DNA of 64,000 bases. It comes from Anaerohalosphaera lusitana. GTDB lineage: Bacteria > Planctomycetota > Phycisphaerae > Sedimentisphaerales > Anaerohalosphaeraceae. The stretch is taken from contig NZ_CP019791.1 of NCBI RefSeq assembly GCF_002007645.1, positions 186,001 to 250,000 on the forward strand. Direction: 5' to 3'. Every line of letters starts with the position of its first letter. Positions within the stretch are counted from its first letter, which is position 1. The position numbers were made by a program, and so were the translations under genes. The notes below the pieces were generated by a model. That model had not been told where the DNA came from, did not search any database, and worked only from the letters and a program-made list of their open reading frames with translations. Shown here in pieces: positions 17,310 through 25,502 of the stretch.

Positions 17310-18419
17310 CTAAACCTTGATCACCTGCAGCTTCTCCTTCGCGAACGAAAAGCCCTTGTCCTTCGTCAGCACCTTATGTCCCTTATCGGTGATCAGCACA
17401 TCGTCCTCGATACGCACGCCCATCTTGCCCGCAATATAACAGCCAGGCTCGATCGTCACGATATCGCCCGCCTTCAGCACGCCCTTCGCACGCGGACTGA
17501 AACTCGGCGCCTCGTGCACTTCAAGCCCAAGCCCGTGCCCCGTGCCGTGCTTGAACACAGGCACATCGTGCTTGCGCAAAACCTGTCGACACGCCGCATC
17601 CACCTCGCGCAGGCTCGCGCCCGGCTTGCACGCCTCGATCCCCGCCAGGTTCGCCTCCAGCACGGCATAATATATCTTCTCGTGCTGCTTGTTCACCTTC
17701 CCAACCGCCAGCGAACGCGTCGTATCACTAGTATAACTATTATACCTCGCGCCCCAGTCGATCAATATCGTATCGTTCTTGCGCAGCTTCCGCGAGCCCG
17801 GCTGATGGTGGTTCCGCGAACAGTTCGGCCCAAACGCCATGATCGTCTCGAACCCCGCCTGCGATCCCATCTTACGCATCGTAAAATCGAGCAGCCCGCC
17901 AAGCTCCTTCTCCGTGATCCCCACGCGAACCTGACCGAGCGTCTCTTCCAGCGCCTTGAACGCGATCTTGCCCGCCCGCTGCACGTTCTTCGCCTCGTCG
18001 TCGTTCTTCGTCCGACGTACCGCCTCGGGCAGTCCGCTGGCCGGCTTGACCTTCGCCTTGGTCGCCTTGCGTATTTCCTTCTTCAGCAGATCGAACGCCG
18101 CATAACTGCACCGCGTCTCCAGCCCGACCGTCTCGATATTCTTGAACCGCGCAAGCACCTCGCCAACACCCTTTGCAAGCCCCTTCGCATGCTCGTAATA
18201 CTTACACGCAAAACACTCACCCATCGCCTGCTCGGTGTATCGGCTGTCCGTAACCATCGTCATCCCGCTCCGCGCGATCACCAGCGCACTCTCGTGTCCC
18301 GTAAAGCCAGTCATATATGTAAGATTCTCATTGCACAGCAGCACCAGCGCATCGAAACCCTTTTCCTTCATCTGCTTGCGAACCGCCTTCAATCTCGCCT
18401 TAGCGACCTGCTCATTCAT
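17310..18419 (-). CDS. Xaa-Pro aminopeptidase (M24 family)
   Basis: M24B metallopeptidases remove an N-terminal residue before proline in the cytoplasm. The start at 18419 is chosen for the GGAG site nine bases upstream; the protein is then 369 residues. Residues 1-125 form the creatinase N-domain. The pita-bread catalytic domain shows the five metal ligands in order: Asp in ILIDWGARYNSY, Asp in SDTTRSLAVG, His in HGTGHGLGLEVHE, Glu in TIEPGCYI and Glu in VRIEDDVLIT. The second HGLG-VHE histidine is also present. It lies between two repeat elements as a single gene. Aminopeptidase against dipeptidase cannot be separated by eye. Confidence 0.92.
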   Translation of the reverse strand: MNEQVAKARLKAVRKQMKEKGFDALVLLCNENLTYMTGFTGHESALVIARSGMTMVTDSRYTEQAMGECFACKYYEHAKGLAKGVGEVLARFKNIETVGLETRCSYAAFDLLKKEIRKATKAKVKPASGLPEAVRRTKNDDEAKNVQRAGKIAFKALEETLGQVRVGITEKELGGLLDFTMRKMGSQAGFETIMAFGPNCSRNHHQPGSRKLRKNDTILIDWGARYNSYTSDTTRSLAVGKVNKQHEKIYYAVLEANLAGIEACKPGASLREVDAACRQVLRKHDVPVFKHGTGHGLGLEVHEAPSFSPRAKGVLKAGDIVTIEPGCYIAGKMGVRIEDDVLITDKGHKVLTKDKGFSFAKEKLQVIKV

Positions 18420-18566
18420 CCCGATTTCTCCATTCGAAAATTGATCGATTGTTAAACCCACAACAGGCCCACAAGCCTAACACACCAACCCAACCGCGTA
18501 AAGCTATTTCCCGCATTAACAGCATTACACAATGAGATATACTTTCTCGCAGCAATGCCAGAACGA

Positions 18567-18601
18567 TGTCATTGCGAGGAGCGAAGCGACGCGGCAATCT
18601 C
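18567..18601 (+). repeat. Polar intergenic repeat, CGAGGAGCGAAGCGAC subtype
   Basis: TGTCATTGCGAGGAGCGAAGCGACGCGG-type unit. It starts with the same TGTCAT word as the other family members but has a different core. Other copies of this subtype lie at 32463, 32779 and 38245, all in this orientation. Confidence 0.75.
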
Positions 18602-18654
18602 AAAGCCAGCGATTTTCAACAGCTCGTCCATCACAGAAGTAACGTACCGCCAGC

Positions 18655-20862
18655 CTACTCCACCAGCTTGATCAAAACCACACCGTTCGAATCATCGCCG
18701 GTATCACCCATCACGTTCGCACGCACGAAATAATTCGCACCCGTCTCAAAATCATCGATCTTCAGCCGGTACGTGTTCGCCTTCCGCTGTCCGCCCGTGA
18801 ACCCGTGATGCACATCCCGCGCGACGACCTTGTCGTTAACGATCACCTCGACCTTCTCGATATCCAGCCGCTGTTGCCCGCTCGTATACATGAACGTCAC
18901 CTCATACACCCCCGCCTTGTTGATCAGCCCGGTCGCGTCGAACTTCACCGGCGAATACGTTCCCGCCGACACCTTGCCCGACTCCCACTCGCCAAGCTTC
19001 TCACCGAACTCGGCGAACTGCTTGCTTACGTCCGGAGGAAACTGAAACGCCAGGCTGTAGTGCCGACGATCCACAACCGTTATCGCCGCGAACTTCTGCG
19101 GATCATCCACCTTCACCGGGCCACCGTAAACATCCGAATAAGGCGTAGGATACCGCCCGTCCGTCGTATACCGAACCTCCGCGCCGGCCACCGGACTGCT
19201 CGCCGTGATCATATAACCGTCCGCCGTCCGCTTTTTCTCAACCTCGGGCACCGGCACACGATAATGCCATCCCGCCCCGTCATACCTGCCGTACTGAACG
19301 CTCTGCCTCGCCGCAAAATCCTCCCAGCCGCGAAGCTTCTCCGGCGTCCACACAACCTCCGCCAGCGCCGCCATCCTCGGCAGCGTCAGATAATCCACAT
19401 ACCGCCAGCTCCGCTTCTCCGCCAGCACCTTCATGTCCTGCAAAAAGGGCTTGTGCAAAAACTGATCCGTCCACAAACATCCGTGCCCGCCCAGTATGTA
19501 TTTTTTCTCAGCCTCGCTCAGCACCTTCGGCGCGGGCTCCCACTGGTACGCCTTCTTCAGCGAGATCGGCGGCAGCCACGTCGCAGCCGGCGGCTCACCG
19601 GGCAGACCGCTCTCGGGCGTATCGAAATATGCGTGCCCCGTCAGCGCCATCACAACATTGTTCCCACTCTTCGCGGCCTGTACAGCCGTCGCGGGCCTGT
19701 GCCACGTCATCACCGTCGCGTTCGGCGCGAGCCCGCAGTCCAGTATCTCGTCCCAGCCGATCAGCCGACGATCCTTCGTCATCAGAAACTTCTCCACCCG
19801 CCTCGTCATATAACCCTGAAGCTGTTTGTAATTCTCCAGCCCTTCCTCTTCCATCCGCTTCCTGCAATGCTCGCACTGCTTCCAACGATCGTACCTCGCC
19901 TCGTCCCCGCCGATATGCACGAACCGCCCCGGGAACATCTCAACAACCTCGCTGAGAACATCCTCGACAAACTCATACGTGCTCTCGCGACCGGCACACA
20001 TGATCTCCCGCGATATCCAGTGCTTCGTCGGCATCTCGAACTGCTCGCCCGTACACCCAAGCCACGGATACGCACACAGCGCAGACATCGCATGCGCGGG
20101 CATCTCTATCTCCGGCACGATCTCGATATGCAGCCTGTTCGCATACTCGACGATCTCACGAATATCCTCCTTCGTATAGTACCCACCAGACCGATCCGCC
20201 CCCTTGCCGCGAAACGCCCCAACCTCCGTCAGCTTCGGATACTTCTCGATCTCGACCCGCCAACCCGCATCATCTACCACATGAAGCTGCAGCACGTTCA
20301 GCTTGTGCATCGCCATCATGTCCATGTACCGCTTCACGTAATCCTTGTCCATGAAGTACCGCGATACATCCAGCATCATCCCGCGCCACGGATAGCTCGG
20401 CTCATCCTCGATCCGCACACACGGCACCTGCCACTTAACGCCCTCTCCGCCACCGCCGTAAACCTCCGCCGGCAGCAACTGCCTCAACGTCTGTATCCCA
20501 TAAAACACGCCCGCCGCCGACGCGCCTTCTATCACGATCTCGTCCTCGTCAACGATCAGCGTATAGCCTTCCTCATTCTCGCCCGCTTCTTCCGCGACCT
20601 TCAACTCGATCACACTTGCCGCACCGCCAGCCGAACCCGCAATAGAAACGTCCAGCCCAGCCGCCGACAGATAATCCGCCAGCAGTTCCGCCTCGCCCCG
20701 CAAATCCGCCCCAGCAACGATCACCGTATCATCCGAAATATCGAACACCCCCGCCTTGCTGGCAACCTCCACAGGCTTTGGAATGACATTCATCTCATCC
20801 GCCCCGACAAAACCCGCAAATAAAACCAAAACCAGAACCGCCAACACACACAAACGCTTCAT
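18655..20862 (-). CDS. Secreted beta-N-acetylhexosaminidase, GH20
   Basis: GH20 enzymes remove terminal beta-GlcNAc or beta-GalNAc by substrate-assisted catalysis. The 735-residue protein has a Sec signal (MKRLCVLAVLVLVLFAGFVGA), a GH20b-type domain to about residue 150, and the catalytic barrel from RIEDEPSYPWRGMMLDVSRYF to about residue 500. The catalytic pair is Asp320-Glu321 in HIGGDEARY. VPEIEMPAHAM and WDEILDCGL are further active-site loops. Residues 540-610 resemble the chitobiase C-terminal domain (VRYTTDGRYPTPYSDVYGG), and the tail is a beta-sandwich like a carbohydrate-binding module. It probably acts outside the cytoplasm on chitin-like or mucin-like glycans. No operon partner is adjacent. 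Confidence 0.94.
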   Translation of the reverse strand: MKRLCVLAVLVLVLFAGFVGADEMNVIPKPVEVASKAGVFDISDDTVIVAGADLRGEAELLADYLSAAGLDVSIAGSAGGAASVIELKVAEEAGENEEGYTLIVDEDEIVIEGASAAGVFYGIQTLRQLLPAEVYGGGGEGVKWQVPCVRIEDEPSYPWRGMMLDVSRYFMDKDYVKRYMDMMAMHKLNVLQLHVVDDAGWRVEIEKYPKLTEVGAFRGKGADRSGGYYTKEDIREIVEYANRLHIEIVPEIEMPAHAMSALCAYPWLGCTGEQFEMPTKHWISREIMCAGRESTYEFVEDVLSEVVEMFPGRFVHIGGDEARYDRWKQCEHCRKRMEEEGLENYKQLQGYMTRRVEKFLMTKDRRLIGWDEILDCGLAPNATVMTWHRPATAVQAAKSGNNVVMALTGHAYFDTPESGLPGEPPAATWLPPISLKKAYQWEPAPKVLSEAEKKYILGGHGCLWTDQFLHKPFLQDMKVLAEKRSWRYVDYLTLPRMAALAEVVWTPEKLRGWEDFAARQSVQYGRYDGAGWHYRVPVPEVEKKRTADGYMITASSPVAGAEVRYTTDGRYPTPYSDVYGGPVKVDDPQKFAAITVVDRRHYSLAFQFPPDVSKQFAEFGEKLGEWESGKVSAGTYSPVKFDATGLINKAGVYEVTFMYTSGQQRLDIEKVEVIVNDKVVARDVHHGFTGGQRKANTYRLKIDDFETGANYFVRANVMGDTGDDSNGVVLIKLVE

Positions 20863-20902
20863 AAATCAACTCCGCAAATAAACCGAACAGTTTCACACTC
20901 AC

Positions 20903-21067
20903 TAGAAGCTGTTTCATAACTGCTTTTGGCTTGCCGGCGAGCAATTTTTTCGTCTCGGCAAGGCGGGCGAAATTGGTAATAGCCGTAACTATGGCCGATT
21001 TTGCACAACGCAGCCGAGCGGAAAAAGGGCCGCCGAAAGACAAATCTGAGTTTTGAAACCGCTTCTA
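20903..21067. mobile_element. MITE-like element with terminal inverted repeats
   Basis: A 165-bp non-coding unit whose ends are inverted copies: TAGAAGCTGTTTCATAAC at 20903-20920 and its complement-like GTTTTGAAACCGCTTCTA at 21050-21067 (16 of 18 positions match). The interior has no convincing gene. The right end occurs again at 15554-15569, and a compact version of both ends lies inside the RNA unit at 21683-21709. A TA dinucleotide at each tip could be the target duplication. Confidence 0.6.
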
Positions 21068-21236
21068 AACAGCCGCACCACCACCCCAAAGCGCAGCACA
21101 CATAGCAAGCATTATACCCAAATCCGCCCCCAAAACAAAAACGAAATAAGAACTTCAAACCCTGAAATGAATAACCAGCTATTCAAAGACCCCTTCTCGC
21201 CCCACTGTTCCGTAATGAACCAGAAATGCCCCCACC

Positions 21237-21425
21237 TCACAGCCGATACGCCGCCGCCACTACCGCCATCACGACCGAAATCAGCATCACCATCGTCAGC
21301 ACGCTCGCCGCCGCGCCGCACACCCGCCTGCAGAAAGCGCCCCGCGCAGCGCTGCCCGCCATAGAGAACATCCACTCACCCGCCATCGCACAAAGAAAAA
21401 GCAATATCCACGGCATAAACGCCAT
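21237..21425 (-). CDS. Possible small membrane protein
   Basis: Open frame of 62 codons that would encode two hydrophobic helices, MAFMPWILLFLCAMAGEW and VLTMVMLISVVMAVVAAA, with a short basic loop between them. The pattern is what a real small membrane protein would show, and the surrounding 300 bp is otherwise unexplained. The ribosome site is weak (GGGGGCGACGGCG before ATG). Chance in GC-rich DNA cannot be excluded. Confidence 0.33.
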   Translation of the reverse strand: MAFMPWILLFLCAMAGEWMFSMAGSAARGAFCRRVCGAAASVLTMVMLISVVMAVVAAAYRL

Positions 21426-21557
21426 CGCCGTCGCCCCCAGTCATTCATAACAGCAGCTCGCAACCGCCTCCATCATCATTTTCTCGGCCCCTCCCGCTCC
21501 GCACCACGTTCAAAACCGCACAAAAACAAAAATTCACAAAATTTCCCTCAACCCGAT

Positions 21558-21586
21558 TTGCACTCCCGCGCCCCAATTCGTATATT
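21558..21586 (+). promoter_or_regulatory. Sigma-70-type promoter of the structured RNA unit
   Basis: TTGCAC (21558-21563), a 17-base spacer, and TATATT (21581-21586). Transcription would start near 21593. No credible coding frame follows; a strong terminator lies 240 bases further on. Confidence 0.65.
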
Positions 21587-21593
21587 TTCCGTG

Positions 21594-21832
21594 CCAGCAG
21601 TTAAATGGCAAAGCCGGACTCACAAACAAAGACTAACTTTTCCACTCCTATAGTTCGGCATGGATGCCGCAGCAGAAGCTGTCTAAACTGTTTTAAATGG
21701 CTTCTAAAAATCTGTTTACGTGCTCAGGTGCTCCCAACGCACCGCCCGGCGAGGTATGCTTCCGGAGGGAAGAAAACGCCATACCGACCCGGTAGCAGGG
21801 CTCGGCCTCATACGAGACTGAGCCCTGTTTTT
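21594..21832 (+). ncRNA. Candidate structured non-coding RNA, family unknown
   Basis: About 240 bases framed by a good promoter and an intrinsic terminator. Inside are several clear hairpins: CGGCAT-GG-ATGCCG (about 21657), AGAAGC with GCTTCT (21683-21708), GGTGC with GCACC (about 21733-21749), and a nested stem GGTATG/CATACC enclosing CTTCC-GGAG-GGAAG (about 21755-21790). The one open frame crossing it (21605-21844) gives no protein-like composition. I could not match it to SRP RNA, 6S RNA, tmRNA, RNase P or a known riboswitch by their conserved words. It could be a free small RNA or the leader of the rhomboid gene at 21929. Confidence 0.5.
21797..21832 (+). terminator. Intrinsic terminator of the structured RNA unit
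   Basis: AGGGCTC (21797-21803) pairs with GAGCCCT (21820-21826), with a few more pairs inside the 16-base loop, and is followed by GTTTTTATT. It lies about 97 bases before the rhomboid start codon. Confidence 0.82.
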
Positions 21833-21928
21833 ATTCCTTGTTGACCGGCCCGATTCCGCTTAGAATAAGCCCGAACAATGTTTCGCTCCAAATGAACGTC
21901 TAATGAATACGATCCGATAGAATAAAGC

Positions 21929-23125
21929 ATGATTTTCCCCATACAAACAACCGCACAACCAAGACATAAGCCATACACAAATTACGCCCTTATCGTCATG
22001 AACGTGCTCATCTTCCTCGTCACCTACATCGGCGAGCACCGAGCTCCCACAGGTGAACCAGAGGTCCTCCGCGCCTGGGCCAACGAATTCATGCTCACAC
22101 CCATCCGCCCACAGCTCTGGCAGTTCATCTCGTACGCCTTCCTGCACGGGTCCTTTATGCACATCTTCGGCAACATGTACTTCCTCTACATGTTCGGCAA
22201 CAGCGTAAACGACCGCCTGGGCAACGTCGGCTATCTCTGCTTCTACCTCGCGGGAAGCATAATCGCAGGCCTGGGCCATTTCGCCTTTTCGAATTCCCCC
22301 GTCCTCGGCGCAAGCGGCGCCGTCGCAGCCGTAACCGGCGCATACCTCGTCCTGTTCCCAAAATCCGTCATCACAGTCATATACTGGTTCTTCATTATCG
22401 GCACCATCGAGGTCCCCGCCTTCTGGTTCATCGGCCTCAAGCTCATCGTCATCGACAATCTCATCGTCCAGACCGCCGCAAACGTCGCATACGACGCCCA
22501 TCTCACCGGCTACGCGTTCGGCATCATATCCATATACCTCCTCCTCGTCCTGCACCTCCAGGAACACGAACCCCAGGACCTCGCGATCGTCCTCAAACAG
22601 TGGTACCGCCGCCGAAAATACAAATCCGCCGTCTCGCAAGGCTTCGACCCCTTCTCCGGCAGCACCGAAACCACCAAGAAGGTCCGCGCCAAAACCCGCG
22701 ACACCAAAAAGGCCCACCAGCAGAAGATCAACGACCAGCAGATAAAGCACCTCCGCGGCGAGATCGGCAAAAACGTCACCGAACGAAACCTCCCCGAAGC
22801 AGCCCGCATATACGCCGAGCTACTCGAGCTCGACCCCGGCCACGTCATGCCCCGCCAGTACCAGCTCGACATCGCAAATCAGCTCATGTCCGAGTGCAAA
22901 TGGCAGCTCTCCGCCCAGGCATACGAAGGCTTCATGAAGCACTACGAAAACGCCGAATACGCCGAACAGGTCGAACTCATGCTCGGCATCCTCTACTCAC
23001 GCTACCTCGACAAGCCCGCACTCGCCGCCAAATACTTCAAACAGGCCCGCGAAAAACTCCACGACCCCGGCCAGATCCGCCTCTGCGAAGCGGAACTCGC
23101 CAAACTCCGCGAAAAAGGCCACTGA
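21929..23125 (+). CDS. Rhomboid-family intramembrane serine protease with TPR-like tail
   Basis: Rhomboids cut membrane proteins within or near their transmembrane helices. The six-helix core spans about residues 18-215. The first luminal loop has FISYAFLHGSFMHIFGNMYFLYMFG, with the His-x3-Asn pair. The catalytic serine is Ser129 in LGASGAVAAV and the histidine His191 in DAHLTGYAFG. After residue 250 the protein is soluble, highly charged, and has helix pairs (for example NLPEAARIYAELLELDPGH, SAQAYEGFMKHYEN, KPALAAKYFKQAREK) that resemble tetratricopeptide repeats. The tail may bind the substrate or a partner on the cytoplasmic side. The gene follows the structured RNA unit on the same strand. 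Confidence 0.9.
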   Translation: MIFPIQTTAQPRHKPYTNYALIVMNVLIFLVTYIGEHRAPTGEPEVLRAWANEFMLTPIRPQLWQFISYAFLHGSFMHIFGNMYFLYMFGNSVNDRLGNVGYLCFYLAGSIIAGLGHFAFSNSPVLGASGAVAAVTGAYLVLFPKSVITVIYWFFIIGTIEVPAFWFIGLKLIVIDNLIVQTAANVAYDAHLTGYAFGIISIYLLLVLHLQEHEPQDLAIVLKQWYRRRKYKSAVSQGFDPFSGSTETTKKVRAKTRDTKKAHQQKINDQQIKHLRGEIGKNVTERNLPEAARIYAELLELDPGHVMPRQYQLDIANQLMSECKWQLSAQAYEGFMKHYENAEYAEQVELMLGILYSRYLDKPALAAKYFKQAREKLHDPGQIRLCEAELAKLREKGH

Positions 23126-23208
23126 CCCGGCCCTACACGTCCCATAAAACCTCACATAACGCCGCAAAGATAAATAAAACCCCCTAGCTCCACAAAATCA
23201 CAAAACAT

Positions 23209-23237
23209 TTGACAACCCTCCCCGCCGGTGGTACCCT
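23209..23237 (+). promoter_or_regulatory. Sigma-70-type promoter of the SH3b gene
   Basis: TTGACA (23209-23214), a 17-base spacer, and TACCCT (23232-23237). It lies 87 bases upstream of the chosen start of the SH3-domain protein. The -35 is perfect and the -10 weak. Confidence 0.55.
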
Positions 23238-23323
23238 GATTGGTTGTATTTCACGAAATACGAAATCAGACAGCCAATAGCGCTAAACAATTACGCACAA
23301 GTAATTTATGGGAGACGCCGATC

Positions 23324-24631
23324 ATGATCGCTGGAAAAAAACTCGCCGTCACGGTCCTTGTCACGATCATAGCAGCAACCGCAATCGCTGAAATCGAAAC
23401 CCGGCCGATGTTCGACCAGCCGCCCGCCCCCAAGGCGCAGCAGCCCGAAAAGTTCCCCTACATCGGCAAGGTCACAGGCCAGAACGTCTACGTCCGCTCA
23501 GGCCCAGGCACCGCATACTACTTCAGCGACAAGGTCAGCGAACCGACCACCGTCACCGTCGTCTCAAGCGTACACGACATCTGGCTCAAGATCCTGCCCA
23601 CGGAAGACGCCTTCTCCTGGATCTCCGCAGACTACGTCCGCAAGAGCCCGACCGACTCCGACACCGGCATCGTCACCGCGGACAGCGTCCGCGTCTACGC
23701 GGGCTCGGGCTTCATCAAGCCCCAGCACTCGTCCTCCTTCCAGACCAAGCTCAACGAAGGCGAAAAAGTAAACATCCTCGGCCCAGTAACCGACGGCTAC
23801 TACAAGATCGAACCGCCAGAGGGCGCGTTCTATTACATAGCAAAACGCTACGTCGACTTCGTCCGTTCCCTCGCACCCGAAACCGAAGAACCCGCAGACG
23901 AAGAAGCTGAACCAGCGGACGAACAGCCCACCGACGAAGAACCCGCAGACGAAGCGGCCCAGCCTGCGGATGAAGACACAGACGAACAAGCTGAACCAGC
24001 CGAAGAAGACGAAACCACAGAACCCGCGGACGAAGAACCCGCCGAAGGTGAAGACCAGGCAAAGGTCCCGACCGAAAAAACATACGTCCTCGAGGTGCAG
24101 GAGATCGCCCGCCAGGTCGAGCAGATCCACTCCAAACCGCTCACCGAGCAGGACTACAGCGAAGTCAGGACCCAGCTAAAAGAGATCGCCGACAATCCCA
24201 AAGCGGGCCGAGCAGTCGAATACGCAAAGTACCTCCTCGACCGCATCGACAACTTCGAACTCGCTATCAGGGCAGGCCAACTCGTCGAACGCCAGGAACA
24301 GGCCCTCGAACGCAAACGCCGCCAGATACGTGCCGAATACCAGAAGAAGCTGCAGATGATCCCGCAGAACGACGATTTTATCGCCACCGGCACACTGCGA
24401 AAATCCGCCGTCTTCACCACCGAAACAGGCCAGCAGCGATACCTGCTCATCGGCGACAACAAACGCATCATCGCCTACGCCGTCCCCGCAACCCCGATCA
24501 ACGTCTCAACATTCGTAGGCAAAGAAGTGGGCCTCATAGGCGACCTCGTACCCGTACAGGGCCAGTCGATACCACTGATAAAATTCATCGAACTGAAGGT
24601 CATAGAACCGAAAGAAACAACCGGCGAATAA
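23324..24631 (+). CDS. Exported protein with two SH3b domains and acidic linker
   Basis: Protein of 435 residues from 23324, where a GGAG site and a signal-like N-terminus (MIAGKKLAVTVLVTIIAATAIA) coincide; a longer start would add an unlikely polar head. Residues about 45-110 form a bacterial SH3 domain (GKVTGQNVYVRSGPGTAYY, then WISADYV). Residues about 115-185 form a second (VTADSVRVYAGSGF, then YYIAKRYVDF). A linker of about 65 residues consists of Glu, Asp, Pro and Ala (repeats of EPADEE type). The C-terminal part has a coiled-coil-prone stretch (AGQLVERQEQALERKRRQIRAE is split across it) and a beta domain. SH3b domains commonly bind cell-wall or peptide ligands; the role here is unknown. 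Terminator follows. Confidence 0.8.
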   Translation: MIAGKKLAVTVLVTIIAATAIAEIETRPMFDQPPAPKAQQPEKFPYIGKVTGQNVYVRSGPGTAYYFSDKVSEPTTVTVVSSVHDIWLKILPTEDAFSWISADYVRKSPTDSDTGIVTADSVRVYAGSGFIKPQHSSSFQTKLNEGEKVNILGPVTDGYYKIEPPEGAFYYIAKRYVDFVRSLAPETEEPADEEAEPADEQPTDEEPADEAAQPADEDTDEQAEPAEEDETTEPADEEPAEGEDQAKVPTEKTYVLEVQEIARQVEQIHSKPLTEQDYSEVRTQLKEIADNPKAGRAVEYAKYLLDRIDNFELAIRAGQLVERQEQALERKRRQIRAEYQKKLQMIPQNDDFIATGTLRKSAVFTTETGQQRYLLIGDNKRIIAYAVPATPINVSTFVGKEVGLIGDLVPVQGQSIPLIKFIELKVIEPKETTGE

Positions 24632-24661
24632 CAATAACACTGAAGGTCAAACCCAACCAAC

Positions 24662-24690
24662 AAGGCCCGGCAAATAAAACCGGGCCTTTT
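24662..24690 (+). terminator. Intrinsic terminator
   Basis: GGCCCGG (24664-24670) pairs with CCGGGCC (24680-24686) around a 9-base A-rich loop, followed by TTTT. It closes the SH3b transcript and marks the edge of the AT-rich island. Confidence 0.8.
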
Positions 24691-24746
24691 ACATTTCAAG
24701 CTTTAATCTCAGATGATTTTTGTGAAATCGAAACGAAGGATTGCAA

Positions 24747-24950
24747 ATGACAATAATGGATGTGTTATTTTTTGTTGTAAGGGTTTTTGCTTTGGTTGTC
24801 ATAATTCGGGTGATCTGCTCAAATAACATCAAAGCTTTAGATGGAGAGCGTCAGCGGGCGGTTATACTACTGTCTTGGGCTGGCATTTTTACATTAAGTA
24901 TTCAGTTTGTATATGACTTTTTTCGACTATTAAACAACTTACTCAATTAA
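24747..24950 (+). CDS. Small membrane protein in AT-rich island
   Basis: Protein of 67 residues from the ATG at 24747, which is six bases after a GAAGGA site; an in-frame TTG lies two codons upstream. Two hydrophobic helices are visible (MDVLFFVVRVFALVVIIRVI and VILLSWAGIFTLSIQFVYDFF) with a short charged loop. It is AT-rich, like the genes up to 26.9 kb, and unlike the GC-rich neighbours. It could be an immunity-type membrane protein belonging to the toxin debris downstream, but nothing in the protein itself proves this. Confidence 0.5.
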   Translation: MTIMDVLFFVVRVFALVVIIRVICSNNIKALDGERQRAVILLSWAGIFTLSIQFVYDFFRLLNNLLN

Positions 24951-25047
24951 ATACTCAAACGAGGTGAATTAAGAAACTGGTATATAACGACCTCGCGTAT
25001 TTTTCTCAAAAATGGTTGGAAGGCGAATCCGTGGGAGGACAAAAATC

Positions 25048-25476
25048 ATGCAAATGATCTTGCGAGAGATTTTTAAAATCTATCCTTTTGTTCTGCCGGG
25101 ATTATTGGTCTATATAATTTTTTTCTGGTCCAGTAAAGAGCCTCCCTCGAAACTTAAATTTGTTGGACAGATGGAGTTCGCAATAGGATTTGTCGTTTAT
25201 TTGGCCGTTGGCGTAATTCCCGTTGCCTTGGAAATACGTTTAAGCCCTTCTTTTACACTAGTGGGTTTCCTCTATGGGGTGGCTTCCATGATTATTGGCA
25301 TTGGACTAATGAGCGGAAATCCAATTGCCCGTAAATCATGCATAGCAATTTCGATTATTCGGTTATTTACGATAATCGGTACAATTCCATCTATTGTGAG
25401 CCTGAGGGCTTTGTGTACGGATAATTCTGTAAGAAACTTTTTTCGCCTAGATAAGAAGCAAATTAAGAAATCATGA
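25048..25476 (+). CDS. Four-helix membrane protein, possible immunity-type gene
   Basis: Protein of 142 residues. The start at 25048 is preferred because GGGAGGA lies eight bases upstream; 12 codons of basic leader would otherwise be added. Hydrophobic segments lie near residues 10-28, 45-65, 75-95 and 103-125. Just before the start, an unrelated open stretch in another frame (24973-25055, no start codon) ends in a stop that overlaps this gene's first codons, which is the way truncated toxin tips meet their immunity genes. AT-rich. No family recognised; an immunity role is inference from context. Confidence 0.5.
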   Translation: MQMILREIFKIYPFVLPGLLVYIIFFWSSKEPPSKLKFVGQMEFAIGFVVYLAVGVIPVALEIRLSPSFTLVGFLYGVASMIIGIGLMSGNPIARKSCIAISIIRLFTIIGTIPSIVSLRALCTDNSVRNFFRLDKKQIKKS

Positions 25477-25502
25477 AAGCCAGATACCCCGGGGTGAAAT
25501 AA

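Noticed and set aside
18805-20823. Long + strand open frame opposite the GH20 gene
   Set aside because: Basic, low-complexity product; the minus strand carries a complete GH20 enzyme with its catalytic Asp-Glu pair.
21594-21832. SRP RNA, 6S RNA, tmRNA or RNase P RNA
   Set aside because: None of their conserved words is present: no GGAAGGAAGCA loop of SRP, no GAGGAAAGUCC of RNase P, no tRNA-like ends.
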